The notes under the pieces are model-generated. The model ran no database searches, was not told where the DNA came from, and saw only the letters and a program-made list of their open reading frames with translations. From Labrenzia sp. DG1229 (GTDB lineage Bacteria > Pseudomonadota > Alphaproteobacteria > Rhizobiales > Stappiaceae): a stretch of 55,551 bases of DNA. This document shows positions 7,863-18,500 of this stretch, piece after piece. Numbering within the stretch: the first letter of the stretch is position 1; each line of letters starts with the position of its first letter. The translations under genes and the position numbers were made by a program. Where the stretch lies: the NCBI RefSeq assembly GCF_000521215.1, contig NZ_KI928926.1:23-55573 (forward strand). The letters are read 5' to 3'.

Positions 7863-8732
7863 TCAGCTCCTTGTGATTGTCAGCCCGTCTTGGCCGACAA
7901 TGGTTTTGCCGGAAAAGGCTTTCGTGGCATCCAGCCATTCTTCTGTTTCAAACCCGGGCAGATCCGCCGGGATCAGGTGGTTGAGCACGAGCGTCCCGGC
8001 CTTTGCAGCCTCGGCAATCTTCGCGACATCGGGCGCCGTTGTATGGCTCGCCAGAAGGTGTTCCCTTAGCCGCGCACCATTGCCCGTGATTTGGACGATC
8101 CTGTCAACACCGCGTTCCAGCATCGCCTCATGAACAAGCACTGCACACCCTTGAGCAAACTTCGCCAACGGCGGAAAATAAGTTGTATCGGCTGAAAAGA
8201 CGACAGACCAGTCAGCCGTTTCGAACCTCAGTGCAAAGCAATCGGCAACCGGTGGATGATCAACCTTCAGCGCTCTCACGGATAGCTTTTCGTCTTCCAG
8301 CGGCACGTCACCTTCCCGAATCAGATGGATCTCCACCTGATCACGCAAATCGGGCCGGCCTTCATCGTCGATCCTCAGATCGATGTCGTAGCGCATGGAA
8401 TTCAGGAATCTGTCCCAGTATTCCATCAGGTCCGCCGGTCCGTAGACCCTCACCGTTCGCGCCAGTCCCGTCGTCCAGGCGGTGTGAAGAAGCGGCCCGA
8501 GTTCCAGCACATGATCTGAATGCATGTGCGTGATGAAGACAAGGTCGAGGTCTTTCAACTGAACCCCCGCCTCCACCAGGCCACGGGTCACACCCAGCCC
8601 GCAATCGACGATGCATCTTCGGCCGCCGATCTCGATCAGCGAACTGGTCGGCGACGGGCCACCCGGACGTATGGCCGGGCCGCCTTTCGACCCGAGAATG
8701 ACCAGGCGGTCCTTGAGTTCCGTTGACGCCAT
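7863..8732 (-). CDS. MBL-fold hydrolase, RNase Z-like subgroup
   Basis: A metallo-beta-lactamase-fold protein of about 289 residues with a complete metal site: THMHSDHVLELGPL (HxHxDH), a later histidine in LKVDHPPVADC, the bridging aspartate in VFSADTTYFPP, and the terminal histidine in LVLNHLIP. The arrangement and the HMHSDH-plus-LNH pattern resemble the RNase Z/arylsulfatase-like branch. It lies directly after hmgA and before fahA, so it may act on an ester or lactone side product of the pathway, but the substrate is unknown. Start choice is uncertain: I took the ATG at 8732 just after the hmgA stop; a GTG at 8756 overlapping hmgA by 16 bases is also possible and has GGAAGG close upstream. 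Confidence 0.85.
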   Translation of the reverse strand: MASTELKDRLVILGSKGGPAIRPGGPSPTSSLIEIGGRRCIVDCGLGVTRGLVEAGVQLKDLDLVFITHMHSDHVLELGPLLHTAWTTGLARTVRVYGPADLMEYWDRFLNSMRYDIDLRIDDEGRPDLRDQVEIHLIREGDVPLEDEKLSVRALKVDHPPVADCFALRFETADWSVVFSADTTYFPPLAKFAQGCAVLVHEAMLERGVDRIVQITGNGARLREHLLASHTTAPDVAKIAEAAKAGTLVLNHLIPADLPGFETEEWLDATKAFSGKTIVGQDGLTITRS

Positions 8733-8740
8733 CTTTCCAA

Positions 8741-10114
8741 TCAACCCTTGTTCCACGTTCCTTCCGGGGTCCCGTCAAACTTTTTCTCAAGTGTCTCCCA
8801 GCAGTCAATGTAATCGTCCTGAATCGGTGCTTCCCGGGCAGCAAATTCGGTAAGGTGCTGCGGAAAGCGGGTCTCGAACATGAACGACATGGTGTTGTCG
8901 AGTTTTTCCGCTTTCAAATCTGCATTGGACGCGCCCTCGAAGGCATTCTTGTCAGGTCCGTGCGGTATCATCATGTTGTGCAGGCTCGTGCCGCCTGGAA
9001 CAAAGCCTTGCGGTTTGGCGTCGTACTGACCGTAGATATTGCCCATCATTTCCGACATGATGTTCTTGTGATACCAGGGTGGACGGAACGTATCTTCCAT
9101 GACCATCCAGCGCTCGCGGAACAGCACGAAATCGATATTGGCCGTGCCAGGCACGCCAGACGGTGCCGTCAAAACCGTGAAGATCGACGGGTCCGGGTGG
9201 TCGAACAGGATTGCTCCGATAGGGCAGTAGTTCCTCAGATCGTATTTGCATGGGGCATAATTGCCATGCCAGGCAACGACATCCAGCGGAGAGTGTCCGA
9301 TCTTTGTCTCATGAAACTGACCGCACCATTTCACTGTTACGGTTGACGGCGCTTCGCGATCCTCGAAACAGGCAACAGGCGTCTTGAAATCCCGCCGGTT
9401 CGCCATGCAGTTGGCACCGATCGGTCCCCTGCCCGGCAACTCGAACTTCTGCCCGTAATTCTCGCAGACGAAGCCGCGCGCGGGACCTTCCAAGACTTCG
9501 ACCCTGTAGACAAGTCCTCGTGGCAGGATGGCAATTTCCTTTGGCTCCAGCTCAATGACGCCGAGTTCCGTACAGAACCTCAGGATCCCCTCCTGGGGCA
9601 CCACCAGAAGCTCGCTGTCGGCTGAAAAGAAATACTGGTCTTCCATCGATTTCGTGACGAGATAGATATGGCTCGCCATGCCGACCTGGGTGTTGACATC
9701 ACCGGCGGTGGTCATCGTGCGCATGCCGGTCAGCCAGGTGAGATCTTCATCCGTATGGGGCACCGGATCCCAGCGGTATTGGCCGAGCGAGATGACATCT
9801 TCATCAATGTTCGGCGCGCTCTTCCAATAAGGCAGATCTATCTTCCTGAAGCGGCTGGTATGCTTCACAGACGGACGGATGCGATAGCACCATGTGCGTT
9901 CATTCTGATGGCTCGGCGCGGTAAATGCCGTGCCGGAAAGCTGCTCACCATAAAGACCGTAAGCACATTTCTGCGGGCTGTTCATGCCTTGTGGCAAGGA
10001 GCCCGGAAGCGCTTCCGTTTCGAAGTCGTTGCCGAAGCCCGGCATGTAGTCGGTCTGCGAAGAATTGCGGCCGTTGCCGGACACATCCTGAGTGCTATCC
10101 GTTCTCTGATCCAT
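8741..10114 (-). CDS. hmgA: Homogentisate 1,2-dioxygenase
   Basis: Opens the ring of homogentisate with molecular oxygen to give maleylacetoacetate; a cytoplasmic non-heme iron enzyme. The whole sequence fits the family: [19 protein letters not shown] and the [13 protein letters not shown] stretch at the N-terminus, [14 protein letters not shown] in the middle, and the iron ligands in [12 protein letters not shown] (His and Glu) and [11 protein letters not shown] (His). Length is about 457 residues, normal for bacterial HmgA. Two adjacent ATG codons (10117 and 10114) follow GGGAGGAC; the second has the better spacing. An in-frame extension to 10159 would run through the promoter palindrome and is unlikely. 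It is the first gene of a seven-gene operon reaching down to 3447. Confidence 0.97.
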   Translation of the reverse strand: MDQRTDSTQDVSGNGRNSSQTDYMPGFGNDFETEALPGSLPQGMNSPQKCAYGLYGEQLSGTAFTAPSHQNERTWCYRIRPSVKHTSRFRKIDLPYWKSAPNIDEDVISLGQYRWDPVPHTDEDLTWLTGMRTMTTAGDVNTQVGMASHIYLVTKSMEDQYFFSADSELLVVPQEGILRFCTELGVIELEPKEIAILPRGLVYRVEVLEGPARGFVCENYGQKFELPGRGPIGANCMANRRDFKTPVACFEDREAPSTVTVKWCGQFHETKIGHSPLDVVAWHGNYAPCKYDLRNYCPIGAILFDHPDPSIFTVLTAPSGVPGTANIDFVLFRERWMVMEDTFRPPWYHKNIMSEMMGNIYGQYDAKPQGFVPGGTSLHNMMIPHGPDKNAFEGASNADLKAEKLDNTMSFMFETRFPQHLTEFAAREAPIQDDYIDCWETLEKKFDGTPEGTWNKG

Positions 10115-10142
10115 CATGTCCTCCCGGGTCAGGGCTAAATTA

Positions 10143-10176
10143 GTTACATATGTAACCAATATTCAGAATGGGTCAA
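10143..10176 (-). promoter_or_regulatory. Promoter of the hmg operon with palindromic operator
   Basis: On the minus strand, TTGACC (10176-10171) is followed after 16-17 bases by TACATA/ACATAT, a good sigma70-type pair. The -10 box lies inside a perfect 14-bp palindrome, GTTACATATGTAAC (10143-10156). A repressor bound there would block RNA polymerase directly. The palindrome type would suit a MarR- or GntR-like regulator; none is encoded next to it. Which protein binds is unknown. Confidence 0.7.
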
Positions 10177-10335
10177 GATATATCGACGATGATTTTTTCA
10201 ACTCCGATTTCTTTCGGATTTAACTACCTGATTTCACTAAAATAATTCACCCCTCACCAACTCTAGCAACAAGACATCTTGATCGCTGAACCAGATTACG
10301 CTAAAAAGAACAAATAAAGAACATTTGAGGTAAGC

Positions 10336-10653
10336 ATGCAATTTGTCAGCCCTGTCCAAGGCCAGTTTGCCGTCGTGGTGGCTTCACAAGCGTCCGGTCT
10401 CGATGCGCTGCCGACCACGGATGTCACGCCGGAGGATGTCCGCAAGATGATGACCTACTTGCGCAAGGCCAGGGAACGGGCGGTCGCAATTCGGGACCAC
10501 TCACCGGCAGGCAGCTACATGGAAAGTGTTTTGACGAGAACCATCGACGGCATCACGCTTGAACTCTCTCAACTGGACTATCTGCTTGCTCGCAAACCTG
10601 TCACGCAGGCGGAATACGGCCCATCGGACCGGCGCATGCGTCCGGCCATCTGA
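10336..10653 (+). CDS. Small hypothetical protein
   Basis: A 105-residue protein I do not recognise. GAGGT lies about 5 bases before the ATG, and codon choice (G/C in third positions) resembles neighbours, so it is probably a real gene. Residues 30-85 look helical and amphipathic (DVRKMMTYLRKARERAVAI and later ITLELSQLDYLLA); there is no signal peptide, membrane segment or cysteine. It is divergent from hmgA across a 221-bp gap and converges on the DM13 gene. No function is suggested. Confidence 0.65.
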   Translation: MQFVSPVQGQFAVVVASQASGLDALPTTDVTPEDVRKMMTYLRKARERAVAIRDHSPAGSYMESVLTRTIDGITLELSQLDYLLARKPVTQAEYGPSDRRMRPAI

Positions 10654-10697
10654 TACGGTCTTGGAAGATCCCGATCTCCCCGAAGTGTCGTTCAGGT

Positions 10698-11168
10698 TTA
10701 CCTGTACTTTCCGGCGGTGATGAACTCACCGAAGGCCTCGCACCACACCAGCACCGTATTGTAATCGTCGATGCTCACGCCCTCGGGAACTTCAACGATG
10801 AAGCCGTCGAAAGTCTTGACATCTCCAAGCCGGGCAGCAGACTCCTTCATGGCAAGAAATCCGGCCTCGTCATCGACGAACTCCTTGACGAGATAGAGTT
10901 TGTAGTCCGGGCCGGGCGAGAGTTCGCCTTTGTGGACAATCCGGCGATCGGAAAGACTGATCGTGCCTTCGCCCCAATGGAGCAGGTCGCTACCCTTGAG
11001 GTCCCGAGTCAGGGGAACCTCATATCTTGCGCCTTCCGCCGCCGCAGCCAGCGCGGTCGCGTCCGGCCCATTTGGTTCCGTCAGGATCGGCAGAAAATAG
11101 ACGCCGAGCGCGAAACCGATGGCCAGAACGGCTCCATGGGAAACCAATAGAAAAAGCAGCTTCAGCAT
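10698..11168 (-). CDS. DM13-domain membrane-anchored protein
   Basis: About 156 residues. One N-terminal membrane segment (roughly residues 3-26, LLFLLVSHGAVLAIGFALGV) anchors a periplasmic domain whose pattern matches DM13: GEGTISLSDRRIVHKGELSPGP, then DYKLYLV, and the conserved cysteine near the end in NTVLVWCEAFGEF. DM13 is a small beta-sandwich proposed to be redox- or electron-transfer-related because of its conserved cysteine. The ATG at 11168 follows AAGGACCTGAT; a start at 11204 lacks this. The gene is alone on its strand. Role unknown. Confidence 0.8.
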   Translation of the reverse strand: MLKLLFLLVSHGAVLAIGFALGVYFLPILTEPNGPDATALAAAAEGARYEVPLTRDLKGSDLLHWGEGTISLSDRRIVHKGELSPGPDYKLYLVKEFVDDEAGFLAMKESAARLGDVKTFDGFIVEVPEGVSIDDYNTVLVWCEAFGEFITAGKYR

Positions 11169-11278
11169 ATCAGGTCCTTGTAATCGACTTGGCGTGCGCT
11201 TCAACTGGTGAAGACGTGTGACGTTTCAACCAAGTCCTGGTGACAATTGCGTGCAAGACAGTTGAACCGGAGCCGGCC

Positions 11279-12754
11279 TTATGCCGCCGCCTCGTCGCCC
11301 GGCGCCGTCTGCCAGCCGAGATCGGTCAAGGTGACAATGCGATTGCCACGCAGGTCGGTGGCACAGACAAGAAAGCCGCGCTCTTCCATGTGGCTCAACA
11401 GCCATCTTGCCCTTCCCGGCGACCTTGTTCCATAAGCCGTTGCAATCTCGATATTGCCTGGACATGGCGTTTTTGCCAGCGCCGCCTTGGCAAGCAGCAG
11501 ATAAACCCCTCGCATGTCATCGGGCAATTCCGCCGCAATCAGTTCTGCCTGCGCCCACGCACCTTCATCCATTTCACCCTTTTCGACCCCTGCCCGCGCA
11601 ACCGACAGTTTTTCCCGAAAACTCTGCAAATCCGGCGCGCCGCCCGCCAGTTTGGCAATCCGGCACCGAACCTGGAAATCCTGATAGAGCGTTGCAATCG
11701 GCTGGAATGCAGCGTCTTCTTCTTCCAGGATACCCGCAATGATCTCTGCGACCTTCTCCTCGCGTTCGCCGAAGTCCAGCAGGTTCTCGGCCTGAGGAAG
11801 CGTATCTTCACCGGCCAGTTCGGCGCTGGAAAGCCGATCGAGCACTTCGCCTGTCGAAACGACCGGCTCGACAAAACGCTGTCTGATCGGCCGATGCTCA
11901 TCTGCAGAGGGCGTAAAGATCAGTTCCTTCGCCTCTTCCTTCGGCTGATCCGGCAAAGGCATCAGTTTCGGGCTCCCACCGCGCCCCATGGTTTCAACGG
12001 GGCCAATCTTGATGGGTACGGGCCGCCGTGACAAAGCCGGACCGAGTGCGATGAAATTGCCCCGGTCCAAGTTGCGGAAACTTTCGGCCTGACGCCGCTC
12101 CATGCCAAGCAGATCCGCGGCACGTGCCATGTCGATATCGAGAAATGTACGTCCCATAAGAAAATTCGAGGCTTCCGCGGCAACGTTCTTGGCAAGCTTT
12201 GCCAGACGCTGGGTTGCAATGATACCCGCCAGTCCGCGTTTACGGCCGCGGCACATCAGGTTTGTCATCGCCCCCAGTGAACGTCTTCGGGCTTCTTCCG
12301 TGACCTCACCGGCGGCAGCCGGTGCAAACAGCTGCGCCTCGTCGACAACGACAACCATCGGATACCAGAGGTCGCGATCAGCTTCGAAAAGCCCGTCGAG
12401 GAAAGTCGCAGCTGCCTTCATCTGGCGGTCCGCATCGAGGCCTTCCAGATTGAGGACAACGGAAACGCGGTGCTGACGGACCCTTCCTGCAATCATCTGC
12501 AGGTCCTTTTCCGTACCGACGGCATCGACAACGACGTGACCGAATTTTTCCGCCAGAGACACAAAGTCTCCTTCCGGATCGATGATCGCCTGCTGTACCC
12601 AGTTCGCAGACTGTTCCAGGAGACGCCTCAACAGATGCGATTTGCCCGAGCCGGAATTTCCTTGCACCAGCAGACGCGTTGCAAGCAACTCTTCCAGATC
12701 GAGCCCGGCGCGCGAACCACCCGTCATTTCTCCGATATCGATCTCAACTGTCAT
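11279..12754 (-). CDS. HerA-like ATP-binding protein
   Basis: About 491 residues with a HerA/FtsK-type ATPase core: Walker A GNSGSGKSHLLRRLLE near residues 32-47, the IDPEGDF motif after it, Walker B VVVVDEAQLFAP, and an arginine-rich GRKRGLAGIIATQRL segment resembling sensor/ATQ motifs of this group. The C-terminal third is helical and may carry a winged-helix-like end. HerA proteins usually work with the NurA nuclease in DNA end processing, but no nuclease gene is adjacent. Single-gene HerA-like ATPases of this size are common in alphaproteobacteria. The ATG at 12754 is the first credible start; an upstream TTG at 12811 is possible. Confidence 0.82.
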   Translation of the reverse strand: MTVEIDIGEMTGGSRAGLDLEELLATRLLVQGNSGSGKSHLLRRLLEQSANWVQQAIIDPEGDFVSLAEKFGHVVVDAVGTEKDLQMIAGRVRQHRVSVVLNLEGLDADRQMKAAATFLDGLFEADRDLWYPMVVVVDEAQLFAPAAAGEVTEEARRRSLGAMTNLMCRGRKRGLAGIIATQRLAKLAKNVAAEASNFLMGRTFLDIDMARAADLLGMERRQAESFRNLDRGNFIALGPALSRRPVPIKIGPVETMGRGGSPKLMPLPDQPKEEAKELIFTPSADEHRPIRQRFVEPVVSTGEVLDRLSSAELAGEDTLPQAENLLDFGEREEKVAEIIAGILEEEDAAFQPIATLYQDFQVRCRIAKLAGGAPDLQSFREKLSVARAGVEKGEMDEGAWAQAELIAAELPDDMRGVYLLLAKAALAKTPCPGNIEIATAYGTRSPGRARWLLSHMEERGFLVCATDLRGNRIVTLTDLGWQTAPGDEAAA

Positions 12755-13015
12755 ACGAACTCGTTCAGCGTATTTCGACGCTTCGATTTCTCCGCTTGTG
12801 CCGCCTATCAAGAACGCGACTCAGCACGATTCCTCGGCCATTGCAAAGACCACCGGACAGGAATCCGTCGTTTTCCAAGAATTCCACGCAACCGGTTTTT
12901 GCATACCGGAAAATCCGGCCTACCGATCCGGAGCGAATTGATTTCTCCTCTCCTCTTCAAAAGCGTATTGGTAACTCCATCTAATTCTAAGGCACTGCCT
13001 TGAGGGAGAGACTAG

Positions 13016-13672
13016 ATGAAAATCCACGCCGATCTGAGCGTACGCGCCGTTGTCGACAGTGCAGCCCTGGACTGGGTGCCCTCGCCGATGGCAGGCGTAG
13101 AACGACGTATGCTGGAACGGGATGGTGAAGAAGTCGCGCGTGCGACCAGCCTCGTGCGTTATGCACCCGGATCAGCTTTTTGCGCACACACACATGACAT
13201 GGGCGAAGAGTTTTATGTTCTGGATGGCGTCTTTTCAGACGAAAGCGGCGATTTTCCCAAAGGCATGTATGTTCGAAATCCTCCAGGCTCGAGTCATGTC
13301 CCTTCCAGCGAACCGGGTGCGGTGATCCTCGTAAAGCTGCGCCAGATGCAGGCAGACGATGATGTCTTTGTGCGCGTGAACACTCTTGATCCGGCAGGCT
13401 GGCAAGTGGGACGCCCGGGCGAATCCATTCTGCCACTGCATATCCGCCCGGACGAGGAAGTTGTCATGCTCGACTGGGAACGCGGATCCAGCTTCTCCCA
13501 ACAGGCGTTTCCCGGCGGGGTCGAATATTTCGTGGTGGAAGGCAGTTTCGAAGATCAGGACGGAAGATACGACCAGGGCGCCTGGCTCCGGCTTCCCCCG
13601 GACAGCATCCAGACCATCATGACCAACCAGGGCACTAGGGTCTGGCGCAAGACGGGACATCTCTGCCGTTGA
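13016..13672 (+). CDS. ChrR-type cupin protein
   Basis: A 218-residue protein with two cupin domains in tandem. The first has the metal-binding cupin pattern HTHDMGEEFYVLDGVFSDE (about residues 59-77) with a following RNPPGSSH. The second (about 125-210) is similar but has lost most histidines (LDWERGSSFSQQ, VEYFVVEGSFEDQDGRY). The sequence resembles the cupin half of ChrR, the zinc anti-sigma factor of the singlet-oxygen response, but lacks the N-terminal anti-sigma domain and no ECF sigma gene is adjacent. GGGAGAG lies upstream of the ATG. It converges on the DUF2867 gene with only 4 bases between the stops. Confidence 0.85.
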   Translation: MKIHADLSVRAVVDSAALDWVPSPMAGVERRMLERDGEEVARATSLVRYAPGSAFCAHTHDMGEEFYVLDGVFSDESGDFPKGMYVRNPPGSSHVPSSEPGAVILVKLRQMQADDDVFVRVNTLDPAGWQVGRPGESILPLHIRPDEEVVMLDWERGSSFSQQAFPGGVEYFVVEGSFEDQDGRYDQGAWLRLPPDSIQTIMTNQGTRVWRKTGHLCR

Positions 13673-13676
13673 ATGC

Positions 13677-14219
13677 CTAAGACGCAGCTTTCGGGGCGAG
13701 CCTATGCGTAACTGCGGTATCCAGCACGGTTGAAGCGATCTTCTTGTGAAAGGGCAGGATCAGCGCGAGATAGACATGGCCGAAGACGTTATGTCGTTTG
13801 CAACAGGTGGACGCATAAATCCTGGGTGACCGGTCAGTTCGGCGGAATATCGACAGCCTGAAGTCCTGGTGCCAATCGTCCTCGCCGAGAAGAATCTCGT
13901 TATCTTCGACCCGGAAGATCCGGAAAAACCCTATCCGGTCACCTGGCTTCTTGTCTTCAAGTGGCGTATCTGTCTCTTCCAGACCGAGATCTTCGGTTGT
14001 TTTCAGCCCGAACGGCTTTACAACGGTATCACGCAATGTGAGCAGCGCGCTCATCCAGCCGATCTCGGCCATCAGGATGTGATCTGCGAGGACACGCATG
14101 TCCACGGTATGAAGATCCGGCCGCTCTGCCAGTGACACGGAATAGACGTCCATGAAATCACGTGGCGCGTAGTAGGTGTTGAGAATGCTGTCACTCGGCA
14201 GTCTGTCTCGAACGCTCAT
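13677..14219 (-). CDS. DUF2867 domain protein
   Basis: About 180 residues. The pattern RLPSDSILNTYYAPRDFMDV at the start, WMSALLTLRDTVVKPFGLKT in the middle and DRIGFFRIFRVEDNEILLGEDDWH with a beta-rich C-terminal half is that of DUF2867. The family has a START-like lipid-binding appearance and no known reaction. The ATG at 14219 follows GGGGTC; the frame is open to 14330 but that extension looks like non-coding sequence. It shares a 255-bp divergent upstream region with the RND efflux operon. Confidence 0.8.
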   Translation of the reverse strand: MSVRDRLPSDSILNTYYAPRDFMDVYSVSLAERPDLHTVDMRVLADHILMAEIGWMSALLTLRDTVVKPFGLKTTEDLGLEETDTPLEDKKPGDRIGFFRIFRVEDNEILLGEDDWHQDFRLSIFRRTDRSPRIYASTCCKRHNVFGHVYLALILPFHKKIASTVLDTAVTHRLAPKAAS

Positions 14220-14474
14220 ATCAAGACCCCATCTGGTGTGCTTTCCGGGACAATACACCATCACTCCAACACCCTCATTGCGCCGATTGACACACCCCGT
14301 ATCACACGGACTTTCAGTTGCATTTGCCATTCGGAAAAATGGAAGCCGTCACGTCCGGGCATTACGAAGACGGCCAAAATAAATTGTAAATTGCCCTGTT
14401 TTCAATCGCTTCGCCGCGCATTCCGGTTAAGATGAAGTTCGGGTTGAATTGGATTTGTATGGGCTGGAGGGGTC

Positions 14475-15578
14475 ATGAAAACTGCCAAGGTGTTGTTGGG
14501 CCTGACTGTCGGTCTGGTCAGCGGGATCGGTGCGAGTGCTCAGGAAAGCGGATCATCCGCTCAGAAAGTCAGCGTTGCCAAAGTTCAGATGATCACACCG
14601 GCAAACAGTTCCCGTTATGTCGGCCGGGTCGAGGCAACGAACAGCGTCAACATCGTCGCCCGGGTGGAGGGTTATCTGACCGAACGCAAGTTCACCGAAG
14701 GCGGTTCGGTCAAGCAGGGCGACCTTCTTTACGTGATCGAAAAGGATCTTTACCAGGCGAGCGTCGACCAATCCAAAGCCACGCTTGAAGGAGCGAAGGC
14801 AACGCTCGAAAACGCACAGATCGAGCTGGAACGCCAGCGGCAGTTGCTTGCCAAGGGAGACGTCTCACAGGCTGTTTATGACAGTGCGAAGGCGACGGCG
14901 GATCTTGACCAGTCCAATGTGGACGAGGCACAGGCCAACCTGGAAACGGCCACGATCAACCTGGGATATACGAACATCACCAGTCCGATCGACGGCCGCA
15001 TCAGCAAGACCAATCTCAATGTCGGTAACCTTGTCGATTCGAACTCCGGTACGCTCGCGACCGTTACCAGCGTCAATCCGATCTATGTCAGCTTCTACAT
15101 GGGTGAAAAGGATCTGATAAAGGACCGGGAAGCCGGCCTAATCGGTAACGACGGCGCAACGTTTCAAGTCGGTCTTACCCTTGCCGACGGAACGAAATAT
15201 CCCTCCGAGGGAAAGATCTCCTACGTGGGAACCTCGGTCGAGGAAGGCAGCGACTCCGTCGAACTGCGCGCAACGTTCGACAACCCGAAAAACCTCCTGA
15301 TCCCCGGTCAATTCGTGAATGTCACGGTCAAGGACGACACGCAGACGCCGATGCCGGCAATTCCGCAATCCGCAATCCAGCTCGATGCGAAGAGCCATTT
15401 CGTCTTTGTGGTCGGAGCGGACAAAAAGGTCGAACGGCGGGACATTGTGCTCGGCCGGCAATCCGGCACGCTCTGGGAAGTCACATCGGGCCTCAAGGAT
15501 GGAGAGCTGGTCGTTGTTCAGGGTCTTCAACGGATTCGACCCGACATGACGGTCGATCCGGTTGAAGCAAAAAGCTAG
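14475..15578 (+). CDS. RND efflux periplasmic adaptor (AcrA/MexE type)
   Basis: A 367-residue membrane fusion protein linking an inner-membrane pump to an outer-membrane channel. Residues 1-23 form a signal peptide ending near GASAQ; no lipobox cysteine is seen. The biotinyl-lipoyl half motifs flank a helical hairpin (IEKDLYQASVDQSKATLEGA through DLDQSNVDEAQANLETATINLG), followed by the typical YTNITSPIDGRISKTNLNVGNLV. The beta-barrel and membrane-proximal parts follow to the end. GGAGGGG precedes the ATG. The pump gene starts 15 bases after the stop, so the two form an operon. No outer-membrane TolC-like gene is in the operon, so it must be supplied from elsewhere. Confidence 0.95.
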   Translation: MKTAKVLLGLTVGLVSGIGASAQESGSSAQKVSVAKVQMITPANSSRYVGRVEATNSVNIVARVEGYLTERKFTEGGSVKQGDLLYVIEKDLYQASVDQSKATLEGAKATLENAQIELERQRQLLAKGDVSQAVYDSAKATADLDQSNVDEAQANLETATINLGYTNITSPIDGRISKTNLNVGNLVDSNSGTLATVTSVNPIYVSFYMGEKDLIKDREAGLIGNDGATFQVGLTLADGTKYPSEGKISYVGTSVEEGSDSVELRATFDNPKNLLIPGQFVNVTVKDDTQTPMPAIPQSAIQLDAKSHFVFVVGADKKVERRDIVLGRQSGTLWEVTSGLKDGELVVVQGLQRIRPDMTVDPVEAKS

Positions 15579-15593
15579 AAGAGACCTGAGGCC

Positions 15594-18500
15594 ATGCTGT
15601 CCAAGTTTTTTATCGACCGACCGAATTTCGCGCTGGTGCTGTCGCTGATAGCGTCCCTTGTTGGGGTGATCGCCATCATCTTCATCCCGATTGCAGAATA
15701 TCCGAATGTCACTCCGCCACAGATCGTGGTGGCTGCCCAGTATCCCGGCGCCGATTCCGAACTTATCGAAAAATCGGTGGCGATCCCGATCGAGGAGCAG
15801 GTGAACGGCGTCGATGACATGCTCTACATGTCTTCGACCAGCTCCAACTCCGGCTCCTATCAACTGACCATCACGTTTGAAGTCGGCACGGATCCGGATA
15901 TTGCGGCGGTCAATGTGCAGAACCGGGTCGCACTCGCCGAACCAACCCTGCCGCAGTCCGTCAAGACACTTGGCGTTTCCACGCAAAAACAATCCGCAAA
16001 CATGCTCCAGGTCATCAATCTGGTTTCACCTGATGAAAGCCGGGACGCCATCTACCTGAGCAACTACGCGACCATTCACATGCAGGACCGCCTGTCCCGC
16101 GTGCCTGGCGTTGGCAGCGTGTCGCAATTCGGTCCACTGGACTACAGCATGCGGGTCTGGATGAACCCGGACCAGATGGCGGCCCTCAACCTGACGGCGA
16201 CCGACCTTTCGAACGCAATACAGGCCCAGAATGCCCGTGCAACAGCCGGTCAGATCGGTGGAGCACCCTTTGCGGGCCCGACCGACCTGCAGTTTACGCT
16301 GAAATCGCAGGGCCTTCTGGAAACGACAGAGCAATTCGGCAACATCGTGGTATCAGGCGACACTTCGGGGCAACTCGTGCGCCTGAGAGACGTGGCAAGG
16401 ATAGAGCTCGGCTCCAGTTCCTATGCGGCCTATTCCGCGCTCAACAACAAACCGGCCACGTCGATCGCCGTTTACCAGAGCCCCGGTGCCAATGCGCTCG
16501 ATGTGGCAGCCCTCGTCGCCGAAGAACTTGACAGGATGAAGGCGGACTTTCCGCCGGGAGTCGAATACGAGCTTCTTTACGATATTACCAAGGCGGTACG
16601 CGCCTCGATCGAGGAAATCCTGACGACCCTTGCCATCACAACGGCTCTTGTCGTGTTTGTCGTGTTCATGTTCCTGATGAACTGGCGCGCGGTCATCATC
16701 CCGGCCGTTGCCATTCCGGTATCGTTGCTCGGAACGCTGGCAATTCTCTACCTGATCGGGTTTTCGGCAAACCTGATCACGCTGTTCGGTGTTGTCCTTG
16801 CCATCACGCTCGTCGTTGACGATGCCATCGTCATCATCGAAAACACCGAACGCATCATGAGCGAGGAAGGTCTCGCGCCTCGTGAAGCCACCCTCAAGGC
16901 CATGAGCCAGGTGACGAGCCCGATCATCGCGACCACATTCGTACTGCTTGCGGTGTTTGTGCCGGTTTGTTTCTTTCCGGGGATTACCGGACGGATCTAT
17001 CTGCAATTCGCCCTGACGATAACTGTCGCGTTCTGCCTGTCCGCGGTCAATGCACTGACACTGTCACCCGTATTGTGTTCGATCCTTTTGCGCCGTTCGG
17101 ATGCCAAGCCTCTCCGCCCCTTGCAGTTCTTCGCCAGGTTTGTCGACAAGGTTCGCGACGGCTACGTGTGGCTTGTCCGGATCATGATCCGCCATGTCGC
17201 ACTGTCACTTCTCATACTCGTCGCCGCAGTAGCAGCAACTGTCTTCATGTTCCGCGAAACGGCAACCGGCTTCATACCGCTTGAGGACAAGGGCGTCCTC
17301 TTTGCCAATGTCCAGCTTCCGGATGGCGCATCTCTGCAGCGGTCGGACGCGCTGGCAAAAAAAATGACATCAGTGATGCGTGAGGTCGAGGGCGTGACCG
17401 ATGTCATTTCCGTTACCGGCTTCAGCATCATTGCGGGTGAAGGCTCCAACTATGTCACGCTGATCCCGATCCTGGCTCCCTGGGACGAACGGAAAACGAA
17501 GGCCACCCAATGGTACAACATCCTTGGGACGCTCAACGAGAAACTTGCAACCTTCGAGGAGGCGATCGCCTTTGTCTTTCCCCTGCCCCCGATCGACGGA
17601 CTTGGAATTTCCGGTGGCATAGCAGCCCAGATCCAGGACGATGCCGGTGCCAGCGTGGTTGATCTGGGAGCGGTCACGAACGCGGTCCTCTCGGCGGCGA
17701 ACGACAACCCGATCTTCCTGCAGGTTTTCAGTTCCCTTTCCGCCAGCAATCCTCAATACGAGGTTGATCTGAACCGGGACAAGGCAGAGGCCCTCGGAGT
17801 CGATGTCAGCGATATTTTCACCGCTCTTCAGGCCAATCTCGGGTCCTACTACGTCAACAACTTCATTCTCGACAGCAAGATATTCTGGGTCATCCTCGCT
17901 TCCGAGGCGGAGTATCGGCAGACGCTTGAAGATGTAGGCAACATATATGTCCGCGGCTCATCCGGCGACATGATCCCGCTCAGTACGCTGGTCAATCTTA
18001 ACCCGGTTGTAGGTCCCCAGAGCGTTACCCGCTACGATATGGTCAGGTCTGCTGCCGTTCAGGGCCTCACCAACACGGGTTTCAGCACCGGCGACGGGAT
18101 CACCGCCTTCGAGAAAGTCGCCCAGGACGTTCTGCCAAAGGGGTATTCCATTGAATGGACGGGCATGTCGCTTCAGGAAATCGAGGCTGGCTCCTATGTC
18201 GTCTATATTTTCCTGCTGGCCTTCCTGTTTGCCTATCTCTGTCTCGTTGCGCAGTACGAGAGCTGGCTGTTGCCGATTTCCGTGATGCTGTCGGCAGTCT
18301 TTGCGGTCTGCGGCGCCATGATCCCGCTCTACCTGATCGACGTTCTGAACAACAACATCTATGCCCAGATAGGCATGGTGCTTCTGATCGGACTCGCGGC
18401 CAAGAAGGCGATCATGCTGGTCGAGTTTTCCCGCAATTGCCGTGACGAAGGCATGAGCATAACGGACGCGGCGATCAGCGCGGCACACACGCGGTTCCGC

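Noticed and set aside
13016..13672. Full ChrR anti-sigma factor with sigma factor partner
   Set aside because: Only the cupin part is present; the N-terminal zinc anti-sigma domain and an adjacent ECF sigma gene are absent.
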